Positions 1 through 8,710 of a stretch of DNA of 15,649 nucleotides are shown piece by piece. The stretch comes from Caldifarciminota bacterium (GTDB taxonomy: Bacteria; Hydrothermota; Hydrothermia; B15-G9; DRBW01), in NCBI GenBank assembly GCA_011042705.1, contig DRBW01000172.1:1-15649 (forward strand), given 5' to 3'. The position numbers and the translations under genes are program-made. Each line of letters begins with the position of its first letter. Within the stretch, counting starts at the first letter, position 1. A model generated the notes under the pieces. That model had not been told where the DNA came from, did no database searches, and was given only the letters and a program-made list of their open reading frames with translations.

Positions 1-1324
1 CTCCCATCGTGATGACGAGGTCACCTTCCTTCAGGGTCTCGAGGAGAAACTTCCCCGCCTCATCCAGATCCTCTATCAGGTAGACTTCCCTGTGGCCGGC
101 GTCCCTGGCAGCATTGTATATCAGTTCCGATGTGACCCCTGGCAGGGGCTTCTCACCGGCCGGATAGATGGAAGTTACGATCAATATGTCAGCCAGGTGA
201 AAGGCGCTTCCGAACCTGCGGTAGAGCCTTCTGGTCCTGGAGTAGCGATGGGGCTGAAAGAGAACTATTATTCTCCCCTCCCAGAACCTCCTGGCAGCTT
301 TCAGGACAGCCTCTATCTCGACGGGATGATGGGCGTAGTCGTCGACGACCATTATCCCCTTCTTTTCGCCCTTTATCTCGAACCTCCTCATGACGCCCTT
401 AAAGCTCTCCAGGGCTTCGATAGCCACGCCGGGAGATATGTCGAGCTCGAAGGCTGTCGCGAAGGCCGCCAGCGAATTTCTGACGTTGAAGATGCCCGGA
501 ACGCCGAGCCTCACCTTCCCCATGGGTTCCCCCCTCACGTAGAGGCTGTAGCTGGATCCGAGGCCTTTCAGCTCCAGTTCCCGGGCCTCGAAGTCGGCCT
601 GCCTCGAGAGTCCGAAGGTCAGGACCCTCCTCTTGATTCTCGGGAGCAGTTCCCTCGCCCCCGGGTCATCTATGGAGATCACGGTACAGCCGTAGAAGGG
701 AACCTTGTTGGCGAATTCAATGAAAGCGTTTTTGAGATTTTCCATATCCCCATAGGTGTCTATGTGCTCCTCGTCGATGTTCGTTATGACGGAGATGGTG
801 GGGAAAAGTTTGAGAAAGGAGCCGTCGGACTCGTCGGCTTCTGCCACCAGATATTCACTCTGGCCGAGCTTGCCGCCCGTTCCCATTCCCCTTATCCTGC
901 CGCCCACCACAACCGTGGGATCGTATCCGGCCTTTTCCAGGATAGAGGCTATCATCGATGTGGTCGTCGTCTTGCCGTGAGCTCCCGAAACAGCGATGGA
1001 GTACTTCATCCTCATAAGTTCGGCGAGCATCTCCGCCCGCGGAATAACCGGTATTTTCTTCTCATGAGCGTATAGAACCTCAGGATTATCGGGCGGTATG
1101 GCTGTGGAGACTACGACGACTTCGGCGCCCTCGACGTTCTCAGGAGCATGGCCGTAAAAAATCTTTATCCCGAGTTTCTCCAATCTCTCCGTGATGTCCT
1201 TTCTCTGGATGTCGGAGCCCGTCACCATGAATCCCAGATTGTGAAGTACTTCAGCGATTCCACTCATTCCCGAGCCACCTATTCCCACCATGTGGATTTT
1301 CTGATATTTCCGCCAGATCACCAT
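1..1324 (-). CDS. murC: UDP-N-acetylmuramate--L-alanine ligase MurC (3' end cut by window edge)
   Basis: MurC is the cytoplasmic ATP-dependent ligase that adds L-alanine to UDP-MurNAc, the first step of the peptidoglycan stem peptide. The start is ATG at 1324; residues 11-22 read HMVGIGGSGMSG, the family's N-terminal nucleotide-sugar-binding loop. The ATP-binding loop GAHGKTTT is at about 114-121. The central TNIDEEHID segment and the C-terminal DDYAHHP segment (near position 330 of the window) are both present. The last visible residues, GDLVITMG, are the conserved end of the Mur C-terminal domain, so only about 15-25 residues are missing. The start lies 1 nt beyond the murG stop (TGAGATG), with a GGAGG 9 nt upstream inside murG, so translation is probably coupled. 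The frame is intact with all key motifs. The assignment over other Mur ligases rests on the HMVGIGG and AHGKT motifs and on gene order. Confidence 0.97.
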   Translation of the reverse strand, partial: MVIWRKYQKIHMVGIGGSGMSGIAEVLHNLGFMVTGSDIQRKDITERLEKLGIKIFYGHAPENVEGAEVVVVSTAIPPDNPEVLYAHEKKIPVIPRAEMLAELMRMKYSIAVSGAHGKTTTTSMIASILEKAGYDPTVVVGGRIRGMGTGGKLGQSEYLVAEADESDGSFLKLFPTISVITNIDEEHIDTYGDMENLKNAFIEFANKVPFYGCTVISIDDPGARELLPRIKRRVLTFGLSRQADFEARELELKGLGSSYSLYVRGEPMGKVRLGVPGIFNVRNSLAAFATAFELDISPGVAIEALESFKGVMRRFEIKGEKKGIMVVDDYAHHPVEIEAVLKAARRFWEGRIIVLFQPHRYSRTRRLYRRFGSAFHLADILIVTSIYPAGEKPLPGVTSELIYNAARDAGHREVYLIEDLDEAGKFLLETLKEGDLVITMG

Positions 1325-1325
1325 C

Positions 1326-2396
1326 TCAGAGTTCCTCCGCAATTTCTACTATTTTAAGGGCTGCCTCAGGCGCAGCAAAGTTCTGGAGTGCTTTGCGCAT
1401 AATTTCCAGCTTCTGTGGGTTTTCCAGGAGCCTCTGCAGGGCAACGGCGAGGGATTCGGGCGTCAGTTCGTTCTCCTCCATGACAAGGGCGCCTCCGGCC
1501 TCGTGAAGGGCCCTGGCGTTAAGGTACTGATGATTCTTCCGGGCCTCGGGGAAGGGAACGAGGATCGAGGGCACTCCGTGGTATGCGAGTTCGGCGATCG
1601 CTCCTCCTCCTGCCCTGGAGACCGCGATGTCGGCAGAGGAATAAGCCAGGTCCATCCTCTCTATATGGGGCACAAGCCTGAAATTTTCGCCCCTTTCTCC
1701 CTTTATCGCCCTGATTTCTTCGAAGTTCCTTATGCCGGTCTGGATCAGGAAGAAAATCCCGGGCATGAATTCGGTCGCCCAGAGCGCCTTTTTTGCGAGG
1801 CTTCTGGCACCGAGGCTGCCCCCTATGACCAGGACGAGCTGTCCTTCCTCGGGGAGCCCCAGCTCTCTCCGGGCGAGAGCTTTTTCCACACGGTTCCTGA
1901 CCCCCTTTCTTATCGGATTCCCGGTCCTTATATACCTCGTCCCCCTCAGGTAATCCCGCGTTTCCTCGAAGGTCCCGAAGACGGCCCGTGCCCTCCCCGC
2001 GAAGATGGCCGTTACCGTTCCGGGCAGCAGATTCTGTTCCAGGAGATAATACCTCACCGGGAGCAGATTCGCCGCTATCAAAACCGGGAGTGTGGCGTAG
2101 CTTCCCGTGGCGATGAGCTTGATCTCCCGCTTCTTTTTTTCTCTCCGCAGGATGGAGAGGGCTTCCAGAATTCCTCCTGAAAGGCTCAACAGAGCTCCGG
2201 CGGTTTTGAGGGAGAACCCGTGAAGATGGCCGCTTTTTATCCTCACAGTCCTGAAAGGAAGTTCGGCCTCGAATTTGGGCCCGCCCAGAAGGATCAGGAC
2301 TTCCCTTCCCCTCTCGGCCAGCTCTTCGGCCACTGAGAGGGCAGGGAATATGTGTCCTCCCGTTCCTCCCGTCGATATCACAAATTCAGTTTCCAT
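1326..2396 (-). CDS. murG: UDP-GlcNAc:lipid I N-acetylglucosaminyltransferase MurG
   Basis: MurG is the GT-B fold glycosyltransferase at the inner face of the membrane that transfers GlcNAc onto lipid I to make lipid II. The product is 356 aa, the usual family length. The N-terminal domain begins with the glycine loop GGTGGH (residues 10-15), followed by LEQNLLPG and GNPIR. The C-terminal domain has the second glycine loop GGSLGA, the UDP-binding segment SRAGGGAIAEL and VPFPEARKNHQYLNA. The usual SRAGA is here SRAGG, a mild variation. The ATG at 2396 has a GAGG 8 nt upstream, and the gene start overlaps the end of ftsW by 19 nt out of frame. It sits between ftsW and murC, as in many dcw clusters. 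Confidence 0.97.
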   Translation of the reverse strand: METEFVISTGGTGGHIFPALSVAEELAERGREVLILLGGPKFEAELPFRTVRIKSGHLHGFSLKTAGALLSLSGGILEALSILRREKKKREIKLIATGSYATLPVLIAANLLPVRYYLLEQNLLPGTVTAIFAGRARAVFGTFEETRDYLRGTRYIRTGNPIRKGVRNRVEKALARRELGLPEEGQLVLVIGGSLGARSLAKKALWATEFMPGIFFLIQTGIRNFEEIRAIKGERGENFRLVPHIERMDLAYSSADIAVSRAGGGAIAELAYHGVPSILVPFPEARKNHQYLNARALHEAGGALVMEENELTPESLAVALQRLLENPQKLEIMRKALQNFAAPEAALKIVEIAEEL

Positions 2397-3520
2397 CGCA
2401 GTATCCTCGTCTCCCTCTTTTTTGCCTCCGATGAGAGCCTGAGAAGAAGCCCCACGGCCGCCAGGTTGAAAAGGAGGGCACTTCCGCCATAGCTCACGAA
2501 GGGCAGAGGCAGGCCCGTTGTGGGAAGGAGTCCCAGGACGACTCCCATGTGGGCGAGGGCGTACAGGGTTATCATCAATGTGAGGCCAAAGGCCAGGTAG
2601 GAGCTGAAGGGCTCGTCGGCAAGAAGAGCCGCAGTTCGGAACCCCCTTGCCGCCAGCACCATGAATAGGAGGAGGACGATCGAGGCCCCTATGAAGCCCG
2701 TCTCCTCGGCAACCACTGCATAGATAAAATCGGTATGGGGAAAAGGAAGGTAGAGGAATTTCTCTTTTCCCCTTCCTATCCCGCTGCCTATGAGCTTTCC
2801 CTCGGCTATGCCTATCCTCGCCTGGGTGACCTGGTAGTTCTCCCTCTCACCGAGATAGCTCTTCACGCGCTTCCGCACGTGGGGCACCTTCATGTACATG
2901 CCCGCCGAGAACACGGCCAGGACGAGGCCCGTGAGAAACAGGTATCGTATTTTCACTCCAGCGTAAAACATTATCGATATGCCCAGGGCGAAGATCAAAA
3001 GTGAGGTGGAAAAGTCGGGCTGAATCGCAACGAGGGTAGCGGTCAAACCCGTGGCCGCAAAGGGAACGACGAAGCCCTTTCTGAATTCCTTTATCTTCCT
3101 CGTCCATTGGGCGAAATATCCCGAGAGGTAGATTATCAGCGTGAATTTGGCTATCTCGGAGGGCTGAAAGGAAAAGGATGAGGCGAGGCTGATCCACCTC
3201 CGGGCTCCGTGGGAGGCATGTCCTACCAGGAAGACCATGAACAGAGAAGCCAGGGCGAGGAGATGAAGCTGGCCGGAGAACCTCTTCAGGATCTTTAGCG
3301 GAATGAAGTAAGCGATAATGAGGGCTGCGATTCCAATCCCCACCCTGAGGGTGTGGGCTATCAGGTAGTGATAAGGACCCAGGTTAAAACCCTTCCTCTG
3401 AGCCCAGTAGAAGGAGGACGAAAACACGAGCACTATTCCCGCCATGAGAAGAAGTAGTACAGGAGCCAGTATCCAGAAATCAAAGCTATATCTGGTGTCT
3501 TCCGAGTCGGCGAACCGCAT
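2378..3520 (-). CDS. ftsW: Septal peptidoglycan polymerase FtsW (SEDS family)
   Basis: FtsW is the SEDS-family membrane glycosyltransferase that polymerises lipid II at the division septum with its partner transpeptidase FtsI. The product is 380 aa with about ten hydrophobic segments. Conserved signatures are GARRWI (105-110), QPSEIAK (119-125), FPHTDFIYAVVAEETGF with the SEDS catalytic Asp at 264, and the C-terminal GLLPTTGLPLPFVSYGGSALL region (about 330-350). I chose ATG 3520, which gives a short cytoplasmic N-terminus before the first membrane segment and has GAAAGG about 8 nt upstream. The frame stays open upstream to 3637, but that stretch (39 residues, including two Cys) is the murD gene read out of frame. 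The gene start overlaps murD by 35 nt and its end overlaps murG by 19 nt. RodA is the alternative, but the context with ftsI, murD and murG points to FtsW. Confidence 0.95.
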   Translation of the reverse strand: MRFADSEDTRYSFDFWILAPVLLLLMAGIVLVFSSSFYWAQRKGFNLGPYHYLIAHTLRVGIGIAALIIAYFIPLKILKRFSGQLHLLALASLFMVFLVGHASHGARRWISLASSFSFQPSEIAKFTLIIYLSGYFAQWTRKIKEFRKGFVVPFAATGLTATLVAIQPDFSTSLLIFALGISIMFYAGVKIRYLFLTGLVLAVFSAGMYMKVPHVRKRVKSYLGERENYQVTQARIGIAEGKLIGSGIGRGKEKFLYLPFPHTDFIYAVVAEETGFIGASIVLLLFMVLAARGFRTAALLADEPFSSYLAFGLTLMITLYALAHMGVVLGLLPTTGLPLPFVSYGGSALLFNLAAVGLLLRLSSEAKKRETRILRWKLNL

Positions 3521-4832
3521 CTTTAAACCTTTCCCCCCTTTCTTTGTAATTTTTAAACATGTCGAAACTCGAGCATCCCGGAGAGAGGAGCACGGCGTCA
3601 CCCCTTTCGGCCTCGCTAAAAGCGAGCTCCACGGCATCCTCCAGGTTTCCCGCCTCCGACAGCTCTACGGTGCCTTCAAAAACGGCTTTTAGCTTGTTTC
3701 TGCTCTCTCCGATGAGAATAAGCTTTTTCACTTTCTTTTTTACGATCTCCCGCAGGGGAGTGAAATCCAGGCCCTTGTCCTCCCCCCCCATGATGAGGAT
3801 CACGGGTTCATCGATGGACTTGAGAGCCCACAGGACCGCGTGGGGATTCGTCCCCTTTGAGTCGTTGATGAACCTGACGCCATCGATCTCCCCCACGTAT
3901 TCAAGCCGGTGGGGGAGCCCTCTGAAGCTCCCGAGTCCCTCCCTTATCTCCTCCAGGGGCGTGCCCATGAGATAGGAAGCGAGGGCAGAGGCCAGGGCGT
4001 TCTGGAGGTTATGAACGCCGAAGAGGGCCAGCGATTTCGTGAGCATGAGTTTGAGCTTTTCGTCCTCTTCCAGGACGATCCACTCTCCCTCAACGTAAGC
4101 ACCCTTCACAGCTCTTTCGATGCTGAAGTAATGAACCCGGGACCTCGCGTCTTTTTCGAGGCCCCGGAGATGGGGGTCGTCGTAATTGAGGATCAGGTGG
4201 TCTTCCTCCTCCTGGTTCTCGAAGATCCTCGCTTTTGCCTTTCTATATGCTTCGAAGGTGCCGTGGCGGTCGAAGTGGTCCTGATCCAGGTTGAGGATAA
4301 GGGCGACCCCGGGCTTGAAGTCTATTATCGTCTCCAGCTGGAAGGAGGAGACCTCTACAACGAGGGGGTCCTTCGACCCGCTCAGCGATGTCAGGGGATG
4401 ACCTATGTTTCCGCAGGCTATCGCCCCTGATTTTCTCATTATGTGAGCTATCCAGGAGACCACTGTGCTTTTGCCGTTGGTCCCCGTCACGGCAACTATG
4501 GGAGAGGACAGGAACCTGTAGCCCAGTTCCAGTTCTCCCATAACCGGTATTCCGATCGCCCGGGCTCTCGTGATCCAGGGGTTTGTGAGCGGGACGCCGG
4601 GACACGGGACTATGAGGTCCGAATTGAGTATCCTGTCGGAATGGCCGCCTTCCTCGAAGCGAACGCCGAGCATTTTTAGCTCCTCCCGGAGATTCGGGGA
4701 GATCCATTTCGCCTCCGACAGGAAGACTTCTGCTCCAAGCTTTTTAAGGAGGCGTGCCGAAGCCACCCCTGACTTTCCGGCTCCGATCACAGCGACTCTG
4801 AGCCCGCCTATGGATTCTCTGAAGCTTCTCAT
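3486..4832 (-). CDS. murD: UDP-N-acetylmuramoylalanine--D-glutamate ligase MurD
   Basis: MurD is the cytoplasmic ligase adding D-glutamate to UDP-MurNAc-L-Ala. The product is 448 aa, normal for the family. The N-terminal Rossmann-like loop VIGAGKSGVASA is at about 15-26, PGVP at 78-81, the ATP loop GTNGKST at 117-123, then EVSSFQLE, NLDQDHFDRHGT, NDSKGTNP and near the end SPGCSSFDMFKNYKERG. The start is ATG 4832, overlapping the mraY stop as ATGA (4 nt). No clear Shine-Dalgarno sequence is visible, so translation probably depends on coupling to mraY. The frame is open far upstream (to 5471), but that part is only mraY in another frame. The 3' end overlaps the ftsW start by 35 nt, giving a short tail (RRLGRHQI) after the family's usual end. 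Confidence 0.97.
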   Translation of the reverse strand: MRSFRESIGGLRVAVIGAGKSGVASARLLKKLGAEVFLSEAKWISPNLREELKMLGVRFEEGGHSDRILNSDLIVPCPGVPLTNPWITRARAIGIPVMGELELGYRFLSSPIVAVTGTNGKSTVVSWIAHIMRKSGAIACGNIGHPLTSLSGSKDPLVVEVSSFQLETIIDFKPGVALILNLDQDHFDRHGTFEAYRKAKARIFENQEEEDHLILNYDDPHLRGLEKDARSRVHYFSIERAVKGAYVEGEWIVLEEDEKLKLMLTKSLALFGVHNLQNALASALASYLMGTPLEEIREGLGSFRGLPHRLEYVGEIDGVRFINDSKGTNPHAVLWALKSIDEPVILIMGGEDKGLDFTPLREIVKKKVKKLILIGESRNKLKAVFEGTVELSEAGNLEDAVELAFSEAERGDAVLLSPGCSSFDMFKNYKERGERFKDAVRRLGRHQI

Positions 4833-5914
4833 CGTATTTTCAAAGTGGAGATGGCTATTATGGCGAAAACGAGAGAGATAATCCAGAACCTCACGACGAT
4901 TTTCGGTTCGGCCCAGCCCTTTTCCTCGAAATGGTGGTGCAGGGGGGCCTTTTTGAAGATCCTCTTCCCGCCCGTGCTCCTGAAGTAGGCCACCTGGAGT
5001 ATGACGGACAGGGCCTCGATCACGAGGAGCCCGCCTGCCACGGCCAGGAGCACCTCCTGTTTGGTCAGAATGGCGAGAATGCCAAGGCTCCCTCCCAGCG
5101 CCTGGGAACCGGTGTCTCCCATGAAAACCTCGGCGGGATAGGAATTGAACCATAAAAAGCCCGTGAGGGCTCCTATAAAGGCTCCAGCGAAGACGCTCAG
5201 CTCGCCGATTCCAGGGATGTAAAGTATGTTGAGGTAATGGGAGAGGATGCGGTGTCCCGTGACATAGGCGACAACGAGCATCACCGCCATGGGGGGAAGA
5301 GAAACTCCCGCCGCAAGACCATCGAGCCCGTCGGTGAGGTTGACGGCGTTGGTTGTCCCGACAAAGACAAAGATGACCAGTAGGAGGTAAAAGACGCCGA
5401 GCTCCAGAAACACGTTTTTGAAGAAGAGGACCTGGGTGGAAGTGGCATACTCGGGCGGATACAGCCTGCATATGCAGAATAGGACGAAGGCGGAGAGGAT
5501 GGACTGATAGAAAAGCTTGGCTTTCTGGGAGAGCCCGCCCTTTTTGTGGCCCCTCTTTTTCAGCCTATCGTCAACGTATCCCAGTATTCCCAGATAGAGG
5601 AGGACGAAAAGCGAGAGATAGACGAAGGGGTTCCAGGGGATTGCCCACAGGAAGACGGAGATAAGAACGACGGGCAGAAAGACGAGTCCTCCCGACGTGA
5701 CGGTTCCTTCCTTCTTTTTATGTCCCTGGGGCACGTATTCCGATATCCTCTCGGTGTGCACGGTGTTTTTCATCTTTCTGATGAAGATCGGAAGCAACAG
5801 GAGGGTCAGCACGAAGGCTGTGAGGGCAGCAGAGAAGGTCCTGAAACTTATGTACCTGAAAACGTTGAAGGCGAAGAACCTGTCCCTTAGCGGAAAGAGA
5901 AGCTGATATAGCAT
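4829..5914 (-). CDS. mraY: Phospho-MurNAc-pentapeptide transferase MraY
   Basis: MraY is the integral membrane enzyme that moves phospho-MurNAc-pentapeptide from UDP onto undecaprenyl phosphate, making lipid I. The product is 361 aa, the usual length, with about ten hydrophobic segments. Key signatures are GHKKKEGTVTSGG (64-76, the HKKxGTPTMGG-type loop), the paired Asp 115-116 in GYVDDRLKK, NLTDGLDGLA (192-201), FMGDTGS (264-270, with Asp267) and APLHHHFE (323-330). The start ATG 5914 overlaps the murF stop by one base (TGATG), and a GGAGG lies 7 nt upstream inside murF. This is strong evidence for the start and for coupled translation. The downstream junction to murD is ATGA. Confidence 0.98.
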   Translation of the reverse strand: MLYQLLFPLRDRFFAFNVFRYISFRTFSAALTAFVLTLLLLPIFIRKMKNTVHTERISEYVPQGHKKKEGTVTSGGLVFLPVVLISVFLWAIPWNPFVYLSLFVLLYLGILGYVDDRLKKRGHKKGGLSQKAKLFYQSILSAFVLFCICRLYPPEYATSTQVLFFKNVFLELGVFYLLLVIFVFVGTTNAVNLTDGLDGLAAGVSLPPMAVMLVVAYVTGHRILSHYLNILYIPGIGELSVFAGAFIGALTGFLWFNSYPAEVFMGDTGSQALGGSLGILAILTKQEVLLAVAGGLLVIEALSVILQVAYFRSTGGKRIFKKAPLHHHFEEKGWAEPKIVVRFWIISLVFAIIAISTLKIR

Positions 5915-7263
5915 CAGAATTCCTCCAGCGCCCTTTCTATTTTTTCGAATTCCATCAGCCTCGAGGCCTTGAGCAGGATCCTGTCTCCGGGCCTCAAAAA
6001 TTCCCTCAGAAATTCGAGTGCCTCCTCAAGATCAAGGAAAGAAAAAACCCTGTCGGCCCCGGCTTCTCTCGCGCCTCGTGCCAGCTCCCGGGCAAGGGGA
6101 CCGATTGCAATCAGTATCCTGTGACCGGTCTCGGCGAAAACCCTGCCAGTCTCCCTGTGCAGCCTCTCGGCTTCTTCGCCGAGCTCCAGCATGTCGCCGA
6201 GGACAAAGATGTTTCTCTCCGAGTTCGTTTCAGGAAAAGCTCTGAACAGCTCAGCCATCGAATCGGGGTTTGCGTTGTAGGCATCGTTGACTACCTCAAA
6301 CGGGCCCACCTTCCTCCTCTGCATTCTCATCGGTGGCCCCTGAAAGCTGCTGAACCTCTCCGCTATCTCCTCCGGATCCATTCCGAGCCTCAGGGCGACG
6401 AGGAGGACAGCGAGAGCGTTCTCCAGGTTTCCTGGACCGGGCCTGGGGAGCCAGTATCGGTGCCCTTCAACGACGAATTCTGTTCCTTCCCCTGATAGGA
6501 CATATCTTTCGGGCTTAAAATCGCCGCTTTCGAGGCCGTAGAGGATGACGTCGCGCCCTTCGGGGACACTCTCGACAAATATCTCATAGTGAGGACTTTC
6601 GGCGTTGACCACGGCAAATCCGCCTCTGCCGAGTTTCTCGAAGAGCCTGGATTTTTCTCGAGCTATGGTCTCTGTGGATCTGAGGTAGCCCACGTGAGCC
6701 CTTCCCACCCTGGTGAGGATGGCAATATCCGGTCGCAGGATCTCGGCCAGTTTCTCCATTTCGCCGATTTTGCTTATGCCGGCCTCAGCGACGAGAAATT
6801 CCGTCTGTGGGTCGGCGCTAAAAAGGGTCAGGGGCACGCCCACGAGGTTGTTGAAGCTCTTGGGGCTCTTTTTCACCGAGAACCGTGCCTCGAGGACGTG
6901 GGCGAGCAGCTCCTTTGTGGTGGTCTTGCCCACCGATCCGGTAATTCCGATGACCCTCGTATTTTTGAGATGAGAGCGGTAGTGAGCCGCCAGCTTTCCC
7001 AGTGCCTTGAGGGTGTCTTCCACCTTTATGATGGGTCCGGGACCCTGATAGCTTTGAGGCACAACAGCCCCACAGGCGCCCTTTTTCAGGGCGTCCTTGA
7101 CGAAATAAACGCCATCGAAGTTCTCTCCCTCGAGGGCGAAGAAGAGCTCGCCCTTCTCTATCGTCCTGGAGTCGGTGGAAATCCCCGCCACAGGAGCGGA
7201 GGGATCTCCGCTCAGGAGAACGCCTTCTACTATCTCAGCCACGTCCCTGAGCCTGTACCTCAT
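5914..7263 (-). CDS. murF: UDP-MurNAc-tripeptide--D-Ala-D-Ala ligase MurF
   Basis: MurF ligates D-Ala-D-Ala to the UDP-MurNAc tripeptide, completing the cytoplasmic precursor. The product is 449 aa. The N-terminal domain has STDSRTIEKGELFFAL (about 29-44), the ATP loop is GSVGKTTT (109-116), followed by FNNLVGVPLTL, then VNDAYNANPDSM, VLGDMLELG and the C-terminal LLKASRLMEFEKI, all typical of MurF. Two central motifs depart from what I expect: the common EMGMNxxGEI is here EAGISKIGEM (from 160), and the common TN(I/V)G.AH is TRVGRAH (184-190). The remaining motifs make MurF the only good assignment. Its ATG overlaps the murE stop as ATGA with AAGAGG just upstream, and its own stop overlaps the mraY start. 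Confidence 0.97.
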   Translation of the reverse strand: MRYRLRDVAEIVEGVLLSGDPSAPVAGISTDSRTIEKGELFFALEGENFDGVYFVKDALKKGACGAVVPQSYQGPGPIIKVEDTLKALGKLAAHYRSHLKNTRVIGITGSVGKTTTKELLAHVLEARFSVKKSPKSFNNLVGVPLTLFSADPQTEFLVAEAGISKIGEMEKLAEILRPDIAILTRVGRAHVGYLRSTETIAREKSRLFEKLGRGGFAVVNAESPHYEIFVESVPEGRDVILYGLESGDFKPERYVLSGEGTEFVVEGHRYWLPRPGPGNLENALAVLLVALRLGMDPEEIAERFSSFQGPPMRMQRRKVGPFEVVNDAYNANPDSMAELFRAFPETNSERNIFVLGDMLELGEEAERLHRETGRVFAETGHRILIAIGPLARELARGAREAGADRVFSFLDLEEALEFLREFLRPGDRILLKASRLMEFEKIERALEEF

Positions 7264-8699
7264 GATAGCCTCTTTCTTATTGCCTCAAGGGCGACGTTGC
7301 GATCACTGAAGGGATAACGTACCCCCTTTATCTCCATGTAATTCTCGTGTCCCTTGCCGGCTATGACCACCACGTCGCCGGGCCCAGCCTGTCCTATAGC
7401 CCAGTAGATGGCTTCCTCTCGATCAGGGATGACGATGTAGTTGATGCCCCGGAATCCTCTTTTTATGTCCTCGATTATGGCGAGGGGGTCTTCGCTTCGG
7501 GGGTTGTCGCTGGTGACCACGGTGTAGTCGCTGAGTTCCTCGACGGCCTGCGCCATGAGAGGCCTTTTGCCTCTGTCCCTGTCGCCGCCTGCACCGAAGA
7601 CCGTTATGATCCTGCGCGGGTTCAGCTTTCGGACCGAAGTGAGGAGGTTCCTGAGCGCGTCGGGCGAATGGGCGTAGTCCACTATGACCTGAAAGGGCAA
7701 TCCCTGAGGTGCCAGGGCCTCGAACCTTCCGGGCACCCCTTTCAGTCCTTCGAGGGCCTTTGCACATTCTTCGAAGGTCAGTCCCGCCACAAAGCCAACC
7801 GCGAGGGCAGCGAGGGCGTTGTAGACGTTGTGTTCGCCTGGCATTGAGAGCTTCAGGTTGCCACGATATAGTCCCGCCACCCTCATCTCGAGGCCCCTTA
7901 TGTCGGAGCGAAGGATTTCCGCAGTGAGGTCCGCGTGTCTCGTCATCCCGTAGGTTATCTTCCTCCCCATGGCCGCTTCGAGGAAATAGGACGAATTAGG
8001 GTCGTCGACGTTTATTATGGCCGTCTTGTTACCGGCGATCTTCTGGAAGAGCTTGAGCTTCGCCTGACGGTAATTTTCTATGGTCTTATGGTAATCCAGG
8101 TGGTCCCTGGTCAGGTTCGTGAAGACAGCCACGTCGAAGTCAACGTGATCGACCCTGTGCAGCACCAGCGAGTGGGAGGACACCTCCATAACGGCGAATT
8201 TGCCGCCCCTGTCCAGGATTTCCCTGAGGTAGCGCTGGAGGTCGGGGGCCTCGGGGGTTGTCCTCTCTGCCCTGAGCGCCCGGCCGGGGAATACATATTC
8301 TATGGTGCCCAGAAGGCCTCCTTCGTCGCCCCTCGAAGATAGGATCCTGTGGGCCATGAAGCTCGTTGTGGTTTTCCCGTTCGTTCCCGTTATGCCCACA
8401 ACAAAGAGGTCCCTGGATGGGCTCCCATAAAACCTGTCGGAGATCAGAGAAAGGGAAGCCCTGGAATCGGGCGTGATCCCGTAGGGCAGGGTGGTTTCGA
8501 CTTCCCTCTCCACGAGAAGGGCCACCGCCCCTCTTTCCTCGGCTTCTCCGATGAAATCGTGGCCGTCGGCCTTCTGACCACGAAGGGCCGCGAAGAGATA
8601 GCCCCTCTCCACCTTCCGCGAGTCGTAGGCTATTCCCCTGACATCGACTTCACGGAAGTTTCTGATGTCAAAGCCTTTAAGCAGTTCAGAAAGTTTCAT
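7260..8699 (-). CDS. murE: UDP-MurNAc-L-Ala-D-Glu--diaminopimelate ligase MurE (meso-DAP type predicted)
   Basis: MurE adds the third residue of the stem peptide. The product is 479 aa. Visible motifs are AYDSRKVERGYLFAAL (about 24-39), the ATP loop GTNGKTTT (105-112), TTPEAPDL, MEVSSHSL, NLTRDHLDYH, YRQAKLKLF with the likely carbamylated lysine at 214, VDYAHSPDAL, FGAGGDRDRGKRP, and DNPR at 398-401. In characterised MurE enzymes DNPR marks meso-diaminopimelate use rather than lysine, so DAP-type peptidoglycan is inferred. The start is ATG 8699, 11 nt after the ftsI stop, the only real gap in the cluster. Its ribosome site is weak: AAAGG only 3 nt before the ATG. The 3' end forms an ATGA overlap with murF. 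Confidence 0.97.
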   Translation of the reverse strand: MKLSELLKGFDIRNFREVDVRGIAYDSRKVERGYLFAALRGQKADGHDFIGEAEERGAVALLVEREVETTLPYGITPDSRASLSLISDRFYGSPSRDLFVVGITGTNGKTTTSFMAHRILSSRGDEGGLLGTIEYVFPGRALRAERTTPEAPDLQRYLREILDRGGKFAVMEVSSHSLVLHRVDHVDFDVAVFTNLTRDHLDYHKTIENYRQAKLKLFQKIAGNKTAIINVDDPNSSYFLEAAMGRKITYGMTRHADLTAEILRSDIRGLEMRVAGLYRGNLKLSMPGEHNVYNALAALAVGFVAGLTFEECAKALEGLKGVPGRFEALAPQGLPFQVIVDYAHSPDALRNLLTSVRKLNPRRIITVFGAGGDRDRGKRPLMAQAVEELSDYTVVTSDNPRSEDPLAIIEDIKRGFRGINYIVIPDREEAIYWAIGQAGPGDVVVIAGKGHENYMEIKGVRYPFSDRNVALEAIRKRLS

Positions 8700-8710
8700 T
8701 GCCCTTTAGT

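Noticed and set aside
92..1075. Long plus-strand open frame of 327 codons
   Set aside because: It lies opposite murC, which has all its catalytic motifs. The translated plus-strand protein has no recognisable domain and no ribosome site supports it.
3521..3637. Alternative upstream start of ftsW giving 39 more residues
   Set aside because: The extra residues are murD read out of frame, with no similarity to FtsW N-termini, while ATG 3520 has a suitable ribosome site.
4833..5471. Upstream continuation of the murD frame, which would give a 661-residue protein
   Set aside because: This stretch is mraY in another frame, rich in Arg, His and Pro. The true MurD start is at 4832 with an ATGA coupling and the expected family length.
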